DNA from: JABFSC01 sp031389045
GTDB taxonomy: Bacteria > Desulfobacterota > Binatia > Bin18
Direction of reading: 5' to 3'
Length of the DNA: 22,034 bases
Assembly (NCBI GenBank): GCA_031389045.1
Contig: JANMSE010000001.1
Span: forward strand, 1 to 22,034
This document shows, piece by piece, positions 1 through 7,766 of the stretch. Positions within the stretch are counted from its first letter, which is position 1; the number at the start of each line of letters is the position of its first letter. The translations under genes and the position numbers were made by a program. The notes beneath the pieces were generated by a model. That model worked only from the letters and a program-made list of their open reading frames with translations. It made no database searches and was not told the DNA's origin.

Positions 1-786
1 GCCGACTTTCGCGCGCCGCACCTTATATGAATCCGGATTGCCCTTCTCTCCAGGCGCGAGCTTTTTGCCGCCGAAGGCTCCCGTCTCTTCGAGTTTCCGC
101 ATGTTGTCGTAGGACGCGAACGCCACCGCCTCCTTGATCCGCTCTTCGGAGCCCAGTGTTCCCATGAAGGCGAGAGAGCGGGCCAGCGCTTGCTCGGCAT
201 GCTGTCGCATATCTTCGTAGCGCACCACGAGGATGTGCTGCATCCGGGGAATTTCCTTGGCCCAGGTGTTCAGGAATGCGATGGTGTGCGGGAGCTGGTC
301 CACCACGAACTCGAAGATGGATAGCTCTTTCGCGCGGTCCGGCAAGTGGTTGAGTTCGATCTTGCGCTGGCTCATGCGGTGCTTCCACTGAAAGAATTGG
401 GAGACCGTCACATCCGCGGGATGGCGAATGAGGAGCAGGACGGGTTTGTCATAGAGATAGGCTTTCGTCCCCCCACTGTTTGTATAGTCCGTGAGCACAT
501 TGTCGTGCGTGAAAAAGATTTTCGGAATCAGCGGATTCTGACGGTGCAGGTTGTCAAACTCCAGCATCCGTGGCTCAGGCAGCCCATGTTGCTGTTGATA
601 GAATCGGGAGAGCATCACGCGCAACCAGGTGCGCCCGCTTTTGCCGTGCGATACCACGACACAGTCGGCTTGCGAGAGCTTGTGAAATTCCTGACGCCCC
701 CGCAGCCATCTATCGACGGCGATGTGGCGTTGTTTGGGGAGAAAAAATAACAAGTGCAGTATGAACTGGCGTTGCCCTTTTTTCAT
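1..786 (-). CDS. Sulfotransferase domain protein, 3' end cut by window edge
   Basis: Cytosolic PAPS-dependent sulfotransferase, moving sulfate from PAPS to a hydroxyl, probably of a glycan or lipid. The reverse strand is open from the ATG at 786 to the left edge (262 codons, no stop). The 5'-phosphosulfate loop KSGRTW lies at residues 49-54 and the 3'-phosphate motif R121-H-P with S129 follows, in the spacing usual for Sulfotransfer_1. The last visible residues, YKVRRAKVG, resemble the start of the C-terminal PAPS-binding loop, so only a short tail seems missing. A GTG at 807 is an alternative start; only a distant GAGAGGA precedes the ATG. It is divergent from a glycosyltransferase and close to a second sulfotransferase, suggesting a role in a surface polymer. 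The acceptor cannot be predicted. Confidence 0.85.
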   Translation of the reverse strand, partial: MKKGQRQFILHLLFFLPKQRHIAVDRWLRGRQEFHKLSQADCVVVSHGKSGRTWLRVMLSRFYQQQHGLPEPRMLEFDNLHRQNPLIPKIFFTHDNVLTDYTNSGGTKAYLYDKPVLLLIRHPADVTVSQFFQWKHRMSQRKIELNHLPDRAKELSIFEFVVDQLPHTIAFLNTWAKEIPRMQHILVVRYEDMRQHAEQALARSLAFMGTLGSEERIKEAVAFASYDNMRKLEETGAFGGKKLAPGEKGNPDSYKVRRAKVG

Positions 787-840
787 GTGCTGCTTACGTC
801 CTCTCACTGGTGTCCGTGGCTACTGTCAGCGTTTACAAAG

Positions 841-886
841 GGGATCCCAGGGTTGCAACCCCCACCACGCGGAGTGCTCCGCGTGG
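841..886. repeat. Three consecutive palindromes in a divergent intergenic region
   Basis: The 164-bp gap between the divergent sulfotransferase and glycosyltransferase holds three perfect palindromes end to end: GGGATCCC (841-848), GGGTTGCAACCC (850-861), and 10-bp arms CCACGCGGAG / CTCCGCGTGG (865-874 and 877-886) around a 2-nt centre. They could be an operator array, hairpins in the glycosyltransferase leader, or a REP-like element. No clear -35/-10 pair was identified in this gap. Confidence 0.6.
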
Positions 887-950
887 CGAGGGACACGTGG
901 AAGTGCTATGGTCCCCGCCGCTATCCAGCCACAACGGGAGATTCGCACGC

Positions 951-1871
951 ATGAAACCCACCGTGTTCATTCAAACCAACCACAAACAACTGGTCGGCGC
1001 TCTGGTCTCCGCGTATGCGCTCCGTCGGAATTCTCGGTCGGCTGACGCATTCGAAGTCCGCATCCTGCACCACAAGGACTATCCGTTCTTCTCGGCGCGC
1101 GAGGGGCAGCAGTTTCTGCGTGATGGGGGTCGATGGCCGTGGAAGAACGATGATCTCCAGTCGTTCACCCCGTTGCGGTTCATGCCGCCGGAACTCATGG
1201 GCTATGAGGGGCGCGCGGTGGTGATCGACCCCGATGTGTTCGCCGTGGGCGATATTCACGAGTTGCTCTCGTTGGATATGCAAGGCAAGGCGTTGATGTG
1301 TGTGGCGCGTCCCGGCCAGGGCGACCGCCCGACATTTTTCGCCTCAAGTGTCATGTTGCTGGACTGTGCCCAGTTGACCGACTGGCATTGCGAGGAGCAG
1401 TTCAAGGAAACGTTCGCTTTCACGCGCGACTATACGACGTGGATGCGCCTCGGTTACGAGCCCCGCGAGCGCATTGGCTTTTTGGACCCAGCCTGGAACC
1501 ATTTCGATCTCCTCAATGAGAAAACCCAACTCCTGCACAACACGAGACGGCACACGCAGCCGTGGAAGACCGGGCTACCGCAAGATTACATCGTCCACGA
1601 GAAAGGCCCCCGTTCGTGGCTCAAGCTGGCGAGCCGCGGCATCAAGGACCTCTTCCGCGCGAACACGCTACGGGGGCGGTATAAGCCTCATCCCGACCCC
1701 CGGCAGGAGGCGTTCTTCTTCGGCCTGCTGCGCGAGTGTGTGGAACAAGGCGTCATCACGGAAGCGCTGCTGCGTGAGGAGATGCGAAAGAATCATGTGC
1801 GGCACGATGCGCTGGAGATGTTGGAGCGGGTGCCCGCGCGGGATGGGGATGCCGTGGCGCAAGTGGCGTAA
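951..1871 (+). CDS. GT-A type glycosyltransferase (family 8-like)
   Basis: 306-residue protein that probably transfers a sugar from a nucleotide-sugar donor. The N-terminus (KPTVFIQTNHKQ) begins like a Rossmann-type nucleotide-binding strand, and VVIDPDVFAVGDI places a DxD-like metal/donor motif at D93-P-D95. FLDPAWNHFD resembles the late acceptor-side segment of family 8-like enzymes. No signal peptide or membrane segment is seen, so it is likely cytosolic or peripheral. The ATG at 951 was chosen because GGGAG lies 10 bp upstream and the recognisable domain starts there; the frame is open back to 810 but that stretch looks non-coding and covers the palindromes. It sits among sulfotransferases, consistent with glycan assembly. 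The exact GT family is uncertain. Confidence 0.75.
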   Translation: MKPTVFIQTNHKQLVGALVSAYALRRNSRSADAFEVRILHHKDYPFFSAREGQQFLRDGGRWPWKNDDLQSFTPLRFMPPELMGYEGRAVVIDPDVFAVGDIHELLSLDMQGKALMCVARPGQGDRPTFFASSVMLLDCAQLTDWHCEEQFKETFAFTRDYTTWMRLGYEPRERIGFLDPAWNHFDLLNEKTQLLHNTRRHTQPWKTGLPQDYIVHEKGPRSWLKLASRGIKDLFRANTLRGRYKPHPDPRQEAFFFGLLRECVEQGVITEALLREEMRKNHVRHDALEMLERVPARDGDAVAQVA

Positions 1872-1934
1872 GCTCCACGGCGTCCCCTATGACATTGGCA
1901 CGGTCGCCGCTCTAGACGCATGTGCGACGTATGG

Positions 1935-1967
1935 TTGATGTACATCTTTTTGCCGTATATTGTACGG
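1935..1967 (+). promoter_or_regulatory. Candidate promoter with overlapping inverted repeat upstream of the RHH gene
   Basis: A -35-like TTGATG (1935-1940) and a -10-like TATTGT (1958-1963) are 17 bp apart in the 131-bp gap before the RHH gene. The inverted repeat CCGTA-TATTG-TACGG (1953-1967) covers the -10, and the palindrome ATGTACAT (1938-1945) lies at the -35 edge. RHH proteins commonly repress their own operons through such short palindromes, so autoregulation is a reasonable inference. Confidence 0.4.
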
Positions 1968-2002
1968 CTGTTTACTGATCCTCGTCTGAAAGGAGACTGG
2001 TT

Positions 2003-2203
2003 ATGAAGAAGGTCACTGTCAATCTGCCGGAAGATCAAGTGGAGTTCCTTCAGAAGCTTGCTGAAGCGGAGAATCTGTCGTTTACCGACGTCCTCCGTAG
2101 GTCCATTAACTCGGAGAAATTTTTTGTTGAGCAAGAGAAAGCGAAAAGAAAGATTCTCATCGAAGGGCCTGATCAGCGGATTCGTGAGGTCATACGGAAA
2201 TAA
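2003..2203 (+). CDS. Ribbon-helix-helix (CopG/Arc-type) small protein
   Basis: 66-residue protein. The start KKVTVNLPEDQVEFLQKLAE is the RHH beta-strand plus first helix, and SFTDVLRRSINSEKF completes the second helix; the rest is a charged tail ending REVIRK. These proteins dimerise and bind DNA by the paired beta-strands. A good Shine-Dalgarno (AAAGGAG) lies 7 bp before the ATG, and a candidate promoter with an inverted repeat lies just upstream. The next gene starts 27 bp downstream and encodes a two-span membrane protein, so the two are probably co-transcribed. The tail carries no recognised antitoxin motif, so whether this is an antitoxin or a plain regulator is unknown. Confidence 0.8.
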   Translation: MKKVTVNLPEDQVEFLQKLAEAENLSFTDVLRRSINSEKFFVEQEKAKRKILIEGPDQRIREVIRK

Positions 2204-2230
2204 GGAGTAGCACGTTGGGAGGGGTTGTTT

Positions 2231-2611
2231 ATGGCGGACAGCAAGCTACCTGAGCAAAATAACGAACTCAAAAAAGGCCAGACAACGGCTGGAGGTAATG
2301 CTGACACCTCCAGTCTCGACTTCTCCGACGACCACATCTTCGTAAGGCAGCCGTCCGCCCCAGAGGTGGGGAGGGAGTATGATCCTCGTCCCCAAGAGGA
2401 TGATGCGCGACGAAGGATTGCGTACCTCCTCATCGGGCTGCTCTGGCTTGTCGTCAGCGGAATCCTCATTATGTTGAGCTTCGGCTCAATCAAGGTCACG
2501 GAGGTCAAGGAGCTGGGTGTCGTCTTAAGCCCTCTCATTACGCTGGTTTCCGCGGCCACCGGTTTCTATTACGGCACGAAATCCAATTCGACCCCAACAT
2601 CTTCCAAGTAA
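2231..2611 (+). CDS. Small membrane protein with two transmembrane segments
   Basis: 126-residue protein of unknown function. A polar, disordered N-terminal half of about 60 residues precedes a strong hydrophobic helix (AYLLIGLLWLVVSGILIML) and then a second one (GVVLSPLITLVSAATGFYYG) that ends in FYYGTK before a short Ser/Thr/Pro/Lys tail. By the positive-inside rule the Arg-rich stretch DDARRR before the first helix puts the N-terminus in the cytosol. The ATG at 2231 is preferred over the TTG at 2225 because GGAGGGG lies 6 bp before it. It follows the RHH gene in what looks like a two-gene operon. It may act with that regulator or be a membrane-acting effector; neither can be shown from sequence. 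Confidence 0.7.
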   Translation: MADSKLPEQNNELKKGQTTAGGNADTSSLDFSDDHIFVRQPSAPEVGREYDPRPQEDDARRRIAYLLIGLLWLVVSGILIMLSFGSIKVTEVKELGVVLSPLITLVSAATGFYYGTKSNSTPTSSK

Positions 2612-2695
2612 GCGGCGTTCCTAACCGGACCGCGAAATGCCTTGCGTGTGGTTCACCGAGATGCCCAATCCATCCGTACCCATGGTCTATTGAGC

Positions 2696-3586
2696 CTACT
2701 CGGCCTTCGAGAGGAATCGCCCCGAAGTCCCCGTCACCAGTCGCCGCAGAGTCACTTGCCATTCCTTGAAAAACTTGGCGCGTTTGCGGCGACGGTGTCT
2801 CGCCACCGCGTCCGCGAGGAAATCTGGAGCGAGAGCCAAGCGCGTGGCCGCGACATCCGTCCCGCCAAAATAGGCGCGGGCGCGGTTGAGGGTCCCGTCA
2901 ACCTTCTTTTGGTTTCCGGTGCTGCTGAGCGGTCCCGTGATGTCATGGTTACGAAACGCCTCGCCAGCCTGGAGAGATTCGAGGTATGGGATGGAGACGT
3001 GGGCGATTTTAGCGACTTGTTCAGCATCGTGAGTAACATGCAGCAGGCGGATGATGATCTCGTCAAAGGCGTCCACCCGATTCGTGTTTGGGAATGGGGT
3101 AGGGGAAACGGGGACGGCGAGAAACGCGCACAGTTTTTCCCAGTCGGCGTGGCCGCCACAAATGTCGAGGACGAGCAGGTCCTGGGGCCGGGCCGCGAAA
3201 TAGCGCATCACCCGGCGCTCGTGCCGGTCGTAGGCATGCGCAAACAGGGCCGGACTGAAGTCGATGGTGCCGTAGACCCGTTCGCGGAATTCTCGATGCA
3301 GGGCATCGAGTTTCTGCCCTTGTTTTCTGGTCCAATGGCGCCGACATGATTCGAGCCACCGCGTCCGTTCGCGGATCGTGTAGATGAACTTGCTGCCAGG
3401 AAACGTGGTATCGAGCATCTCGAACGTATCGGCGACGGGCAAATCCGCGGCGGCATCGTGGGTTTCAATGTCCCGCATGTTGGTGGGATAGTGGACGGCG
3501 GAAAAGCCGAGGATACCCAAAGCCTCGCTCAGGCTGGTGGTGCCGGTCCGAGACAGACCGATGCCGAAAACTTTCGACTTGCGCAT
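2696..3586 (-). CDS. Sulfotransferase family protein (P-loop, Sulfotransfer_4-like)
   Basis: 296-residue protein. It begins KVFGIGLSRTGTTSL, giving the 5'-phosphosulfate loop RTGTTS at residues 13-18. KFIYTIRERTRWLESC supplies the 3'-phosphate region with R72, W77 and S80. LLVLDICGGHADWEKLCAFL is the late 'W..LC.FL' signature of this bacterial subgroup. The C-terminal third is basic (RHRRRKRAKFF) and has no clear domain. AAGGA lies 7 bp before the ATG. The gene follows the CDP-glycerol-transferase-like gene by 18 bp on the same strand, so the two are probably one transcript and may modify the same polymer. The acceptor is unknown. It shares little with the sulfotransferase at the left edge beyond the PAPS motifs. 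Confidence 0.82.
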   Translation of the reverse strand: MRKSKVFGIGLSRTGTTSLSEALGILGFSAVHYPTNMRDIETHDAAADLPVADTFEMLDTTFPGSKFIYTIRERTRWLESCRRHWTRKQGQKLDALHREFRERVYGTIDFSPALFAHAYDRHERRVMRYFAARPQDLLVLDICGGHADWEKLCAFLAVPVSPTPFPNTNRVDAFDEIIIRLLHVTHDAEQVAKIAHVSIPYLESLQAGEAFRNHDITGPLSSTGNQKKVDGTLNRARAYFGGTDVAATRLALAPDFLADAVARHRRRKRAKFFKEWQVTLRRLVTGTSGRFLSKAE

Positions 3587-3604
3587 GGTGGGGTTCCTTT
3601 ATCG

Positions 3605-4762
3605 TCAGTATCGCTCCGTGGTCGTCGGATTGCTCAGGAAGCTCGCGATCGCTCTCGCTCCTCGTTGGGCGGCGGTGCTATCAGGCTCCGTGCGGAACGT
3701 GTAGCCAAAGGCCTCGCATTGTTTGGGGAAAAAATCGGGATGGCTGGAAAAAGCCTGCTCTAGTGCTGGGCGCAGACCCGTCCGCACATCGTCCACGACT
3801 TGCCCCAGCGTCCAATGAACATAGTACGGATTGTTTTGCCAGGGGACCTGGTGGCCATTGAGAAAGACGCAGGGACGCGGTTTCAGTAAGAACTCATACA
3901 CCTGACTGCTGACATCGCCCAGATAGATGTCGGCGGCCAGGATATAGGTCATATCGCTCAAGGCGGGGCTGCTGGTGTCGATGCGCATGTTGGGGAGGTT
4001 GTCGTAGCGCTTTGGTAATACCGCCTGATGTCGTTTGCTCCGCTTAAACAGCACGACGTGGGGGGCGAAAATCAGGTTGTACTCACGGTGCGCAGCGAAG
4101 AAATCCAGTACCTGGAGTCCCAGGGTCTGCCAAGAGGAAACGGTCTCATCGAAGTGCGGACAGTAGACCACAACTGGATTCTCGTTGTCGAAGAACCGTG
4201 GCGTCTCTAGTGTAAGGCCACGGACCACTTCAAATTTGGGCCAGCCGACCACGGTATAGGCGTTAGGGCGGAGGGACCCGCGTTCGCTGAGTCGATCCAC
4301 GTACTTCTGGCCTGGTAACAGGGTGAAATCAAATGCGCCCGATCGATCATCAAAACTGCCTTGCCGGTCACCGGCACCGTGACGGACGTTGATGAACTTG
4401 AGATTCGTCAAGCCGTACTTGGCGCGCAATTTCAGGCAATGCCGTTCCGGCGCGACCAGCGCATCCAGGGTCCGAAAAAAGTCGAGATTGTGTTGGAGCA
4501 CCATCTCCTTGCGTTTGAACTTCCACTGGGACCAGATCGGATCGACCACAGCGTAATACCAGGCCGGCTTGAGCAACGTGAACTGACAGCGATGGCCAGG
4601 ATACAGCGTACCGATGGTGCGCGCGGTGGCCAGTTCCTGCGTCGATGAACAGGCGATGAGCACATCTAGGGCTGGATACGTGCGCGACAGCTCAAAGGCA
4701 TACGGGGCCGCGTGCGGCACTTGATGCACGGAGTAATGGTTGAAGAGAAAACCGATGCGCAT
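3605..4762 (-). CDS. CDP-glycerol glycerophosphotransferase-like (Glyphos_transf) protein
   Basis: 385-residue GT-B-like protein related to TagB/TagF enzymes, which add glycerol phosphate or related groups to surface polymers. The N-terminal half starts RIGFLFNHYSVHQ and holds NVRHGAGDR, with the His expected near the donor/acceptor cleft. The C-terminal half holds VVVYCPHFDE, a conserved-looking APHV, and IYLGDVSSQVYEFLLKPRPCVFLN, the 'D.SS..yEfl...Pvi' signature that binds the CDP moiety. The ATG at 4762 is chosen over an upstream in-frame start at 4864 because the domain begins there and GGAG lies upstream. The second sulfotransferase follows in the same direction. The family is diverse in Gram-negatives (capsule, LPS), so the substrate is open. 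Confidence 0.75.
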   Translation of the reverse strand: MRIGFLFNHYSVHQVPHAAPYAFELSRTYPALDVLIACSSTQELATARTIGTLYPGHRCQFTLLKPAWYYAVVDPIWSQWKFKRKEMVLQHNLDFFRTLDALVAPERHCLKLRAKYGLTNLKFINVRHGAGDRQGSFDDRSGAFDFTLLPGQKYVDRLSERGSLRPNAYTVVGWPKFEVVRGLTLETPRFFDNENPVVVYCPHFDETVSSWQTLGLQVLDFFAAHREYNLIFAPHVVLFKRSKRHQAVLPKRYDNLPNMRIDTSSPALSDMTYILAADIYLGDVSSQVYEFLLKPRPCVFLNGHQVPWQNNPYYVHWTLGQVVDDVRTGLRPALEQAFSSHPDFFPKQCEAFGYTFRTEPDSTAAQRGARAIASFLSNPTTTERY

Positions 4763-4973
4763 GACGATTTCGCTCCGCGCTCCTTCAGACAAGACCAGAA
4801 GGTCGGCGTCGCGAGCGCGAAAGATAACATACATGCCCCCGCGCTTGCCACCCTCGGATGCCAACCTCTGGCGACCACTGCTTCAATCCCGCTCCATCGC
4901 TGCTTCTCCTTGCGCTCTCAGCCACGAGCCGGTAAGATTCGGCCCTTCCTCCAAGGAGCGTAGGAATCGCAAC
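4763..4973. promoter_or_regulatory. Divergent promoter region between surface-glycan genes and ilvB
   Basis: 211 bp separate the divergent starts of the minus-strand glycan genes and ilvB, so promoters for both directions should lie here. I could not pick a convincing -35/-10 pair. I see no leader peptide rich in Leu/Val/Ile codons and no terminator hairpin, so classical ilv attenuation is not visible. Confidence 0.4.
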
Positions 4974-6680
4974 ATGAAAAAAATGACTGGCGCACAGATT
5001 GTTATCGAGAGTCTTCTCGCCGAAGGGGTCGATACCATCTTTGGTTATCCCGGCGGGACCATTTTACCGACGTATGACGCGTTAATGGTCAACCCCGCCA
5101 TTCGTCACATCCTGGTGCGCCACGAGCAAGGGGCGACACACATGGGCGAAGGGTACGCCCGTGTCTCCGGGCGGCCTGGCGTCGTGCTCGTGACCTCCGG
5201 TCCTGGAGCAACCAACACCATCACGGGGATCGCCGATGCGAATATGGACTCGACGCCACTCGTGGTGATCGCTGGCCAAGTGCCCACCAGCATGATTGGC
5301 AACGATGCCTTTCAAGAAGCCGATGTGATTGGCATTTCGCGCCCCTGCACGAAACATAGTTACCTGATACGCGATGTGAATGACATCGCCCGCACTATCA
5401 AGGAAGCGTTTCACATCGCTGGCAGCGGGCGCCCTGGGCCGGTGTTGATTGATCTGCCGAAGGATGTCCAGACGGCAACCGCGCCGTTCAAGTATCCAGA
5501 CACGGTTGATATCCGTGGCTACAAGCCGGTGCTCAAAGGGAACGAGCGGCAGATTGAGAAAGCGCTGGAAGCGATTGAAGGCGCTGAGCGCCCGCTCTTC
5601 TATGTTGGTGGCGGCGTGCAATGGTCGGACGCGGCTGAGCCACTGACGGAACTGGTGCGCGGACTCAAGATTCCGATTACCACGACGCTCATGGCTCTGG
5701 GCGTCTATCCGAGCATGGATCCGTTGTGTCTCGGTATGCTGGGAATGCACGGAGGCTATTGGACCAACATGGCGGTCCATCATTGTGACGTGCTGATCGC
5801 CATTGGGGCTCGGTTTGATGACCGTGTCACTGGTCGCGTGAGTGACTTCGCGCCCAATGCCAAGACCATTGTCCACGTCGATATCGACCCCTCGTCCATC
5901 AGCAAAAACATTAAGGTGCACATTCCAATCGTCGGCGACATCAAGGAAGTCGTGCAGCTCATGCTCAAGAAAGTGAAGAGCCAAGAGAGCCTCGCGCCAC
6001 GGCAAAAAATCTGGGCGGAGTGGCATAAACAGATCATGCAGTGGAAAGCCGAGAAACCGTTGCCCTACGAACGGAGTGAGCCGGACGGTGAGCCCAAGCC
6101 GCGCGCGGTGATTGAGGAGATTTATAATCTGACCAAGGGGGAGGCGATCATCGTGACCGACGTGGGACAGCACCAGATGTGGACCGCGCAAATGATGCCC
6201 TTTACCCGTCCTCGTTCGTGGCTGACCTCTGGGGGCTTAGGCACGATGGGGTATGGGCTGCCAGCGGGGATCGGCGCGCACTTCGCCGCGCCGGATCGAC
6301 CGGTCATCGTCATTAGCGGGGATGGCAGTATCCAAATGAATATCCAAGAGCTGTCCACCGCCGTGCAGTACAAGGTGCCGGTGAAAGTGGTCATTATGAA
6401 TAACTACTATCTTGGCATGGTGCGGCAGTGGCAAGAAAAGTTTTATGAGGGTCGCTACTCGCATTCATACATGGAAGCGATGCCCGACTTTGTGAAACTG
6501 GCCGAAGCGTATGGCGCCGCCGGGTTTCGCGTGGCGAAAACGAAGGACTTGGCCGCGACTCTGAGCGCTGCTCTGGCGGTGCCCGGACCGGCGGTGGTCG
6601 ATGTGACGATCCCTCAGAGTGAAGGGGTTTTCCCCATGGTGCCCGCGGGAAACGCGCTGCACGAGATGCTCTTTGCCTAG
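4974..6680 (+). CDS. ilvB: Acetolactate synthase, large (catalytic) subunit
   Basis: 568-residue ThDP enzyme that condenses two pyruvates, or pyruvate and 2-oxobutyrate, in the first common step of Val/Leu/Ile synthesis. The N-terminal ThDP domain holds VRHEQGATHMGEGYAR with the ThDP-activating Glu51, followed by TSGPGATN. The central FAD-type domain spans roughly residues 190-340. The C-terminal domain has the ThDP/Mg motif GDG at 449-451 and NN at 476-477. Length is normal for the family. The ATG at 4974 gives the usual MKKMTGAQI start; AGGA lies about 9 bp upstream, and the longer frame back to 4740 overlaps the divergent gene. Unusually, no regulatory subunit (ilvN/ilvH) or ilvC follows; the next gene starts 3 bp after the stop and encodes a cold-shock-like protein. 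A paralogous ThDP carboligase role is possible but less likely. Confidence 0.92.
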   Translation: MKKMTGAQIVIESLLAEGVDTIFGYPGGTILPTYDALMVNPAIRHILVRHEQGATHMGEGYARVSGRPGVVLVTSGPGATNTITGIADANMDSTPLVVIAGQVPTSMIGNDAFQEADVIGISRPCTKHSYLIRDVNDIARTIKEAFHIAGSGRPGPVLIDLPKDVQTATAPFKYPDTVDIRGYKPVLKGNERQIEKALEAIEGAERPLFYVGGGVQWSDAAEPLTELVRGLKIPITTTLMALGVYPSMDPLCLGMLGMHGGYWTNMAVHHCDVLIAIGARFDDRVTGRVSDFAPNAKTIVHVDIDPSSISKNIKVHIPIVGDIKEVVQLMLKKVKSQESLAPRQKIWAEWHKQIMQWKAEKPLPYERSEPDGEPKPRAVIEEIYNLTKGEAIIVTDVGQHQMWTAQMMPFTRPRSWLTSGGLGTMGYGLPAGIGAHFAAPDRPVIVISGDGSIQMNIQELSTAVQYKVPVKVVIMNNYYLGMVRQWQEKFYEGRYSHSYMEAMPDFVKLAEAYGAAGFRVAKTKDLAATLSAALAVPGPAVVDVTIPQSEGVFPMVPAGNALHEMLFA

Positions 6681-6683
6681 AGT

Positions 6684-7208
6684 GTGGAAAGGGAGAACAC
6701 TCTGAGCGAGAACGGGGGGCAGCCGGGGGATCACTTTTACCACGGCGTCATTAGCAAAATTTTTTGGAGCAACGAAACCGGCGTCATCCGCAGTGACAAC
6801 GGCAGAGATGTGCCATTTGTCTTTGAGTTTGTGACGCTCCTCGGCGCTCCTCGCCAGGATATTAACTTCCTGCGCGTAGGGATGCGGGTCGGGTTCGATG
6901 TTGGGTGGACCTCCAAGGGGTTACGCGCTTCCGTCATTAAAATTTACGATTTGTTCGCGGACACCGTCGTTCCAGAGCCCGGTGGAACAACCGAACACCC
7001 CCCGATCGTTCCTAGTCATCGCAGGGACGGGGGGAATCCCGCGTATCAACCCCCGTATCTTGGCAATCACGAAGTGCCCGACCCGACACGGTATCGGCAG
7101 CAGCGACGCCCACGCCCACCGCAGGAGCAGCCTCCTGAGAAACCCGCGACGCCGCCCGCCCCTGCGCAGAGCAACACACCTGACTCACGACGGTCGAGAA
7201 AGCGTTGA
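6684..7208 (+). CDS. Cold-shock-domain-like (OB-fold) protein with proline-rich tail
   Basis: 174 residues from a GTG. HGVISKIFWSNETGVIRS then DNGRDVPFVFEF (residues 20-49) aligns by eye with the cold-shock core (GxVKWFN...G.I..D.G.DVFVH), although the aromatic RNP residues are altered, and RVGMRVGFDVGWT continues the barrel to about residue 92. From about 97 the protein is a low-complexity Pro/Arg/Gln tail ending SRRSRKR, likely disordered and basic. It probably binds RNA or single-stranded DNA. The start is unclear: the GTG at 6684 has no Shine-Dalgarno, but a CTG at 6702 in frame is preceded at 6 bp by AGGGAG and keeps the whole domain. It begins 3 bp after ilvB, so it is almost certainly co-transcribed. 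The function is not known. Confidence 0.65.
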   Translation: MERENTLSENGGQPGDHFYHGVISKIFWSNETGVIRSDNGRDVPFVFEFVTLLGAPRQDINFLRVGMRVGFDVGWTSKGLRASVIKIYDLFADTVVPEPGGTTEHPPIVPSHRRDGGNPAYQPPYLGNHEVPDPTRYRQQRRPRPPQEQPPEKPATPPAPAQSNTPDSRRSRKR

Positions 7209-7244
7209 CTTCGCGCGCCTTTCTTGTCACACTCCGGCGAAACC

Positions 7245-7757
7245 ATGACAGTACCCTCCATGACAGCACCCTCGTTGCTCACTGATGAAATCCGCTCGTG
7301 GATCGGTCGAGAAACACCGCCCTGGACTATTGAAGTGTCACGGCTGGATGTCCAACGCTTTGCCGTGGCCACGGATGATCTCAATCCCCTCTATCTCGAC
7401 GAAGCGCACGCCTCACAGAGCGTCCACGGCGGGCTGATCGCACCGCCGCTATTTTACATGGCGCCGTTGACCGAGCCAAAACCCGAAAGTGAACTCCGCC
7501 CCGATGGCCTTCCTTACGAAGGCAAGTTTCCGATCCCCCCAACGCCATTGCCACGCCTCATGGATGGCGGCACCGAGATCGAGTTCTTTCAGCCCATTCG
7601 CGTTGGCGATACCCTGACTGGCCGCAGTAAGATCGTGGACATTTATCAAAAAGAGGGACGGACTGGCGCGCTGATCTTCGTCGTGCGCGAAACCACCTTC
7701 ACGAATCAGCGTGATGAAGTGGTGCTCATCGAAAAAGGGGCGTCGATTCTGCGCTAG
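7245..7757 (+). CDS. MaoC-like dehydratase half-protein (FAS1-like N-terminal hot-dog domain)
   Basis: 170 residues with one hot-dog fold of the MaoC_dehydrat_N type. FAVATDDLNPLYLDEAHA (39-56) corresponds to the hydratase loop, but the catalytic His position is Tyr50; GGLIAPPLFYM and IEFFQPIRVGDTLTGRSKI are the family's structural motifs. Such N-halves usually pair with a C-half that provides the active residues, and the next gene, 9 bp downstream, is exactly that. Together they likely form an (R)-specific or 2-enoyl-CoA hydratase acting on a bulky acyl-CoA. The ATG at 7245 was chosen because upstream codons do not look coding; the Shine-Dalgarno is weak and an ATG at 7260 is also possible. 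Confidence 0.78.
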   Translation: MTVPSMTAPSLLTDEIRSWIGRETPPWTIEVSRLDVQRFAVATDDLNPLYLDEAHASQSVHGGLIAPPLFYMAPLTEPKPESELRPDGLPYEGKFPIPPTPLPRLMDGGTEIEFFQPIRVGDTLTGRSKIVDIYQKEGRTGALIFVVRETTFTNQRDEVVLIEKGASILR

Positions 7758-7766
7758 GGTTTACGT

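Noticed and set aside
1872..1938. Extension of a frame downstream of the glycosyltransferase (product ending ALDACATYG)
   Set aside because: It is the tail of an out-of-frame shadow; no start or ribosome site.
2642..3349. 235-codon plus-strand open frame
   Set aside because: Antisense to the sulfotransferase with clear PAPS motifs; the product has no recognisable domain.
4763..4864. N-terminal extension of the CDP-glycerol-transferase-like protein
   Set aside because: The extra 34 residues have no family similarity, and the ATG at 4762 has a better ribosome site.
5082..6191. 369-codon minus-strand open frame inside ilvB
   Set aside because: It is antisense to a clear ThDP enzyme and its product is low-complexity His/Arg-rich with no family motif.
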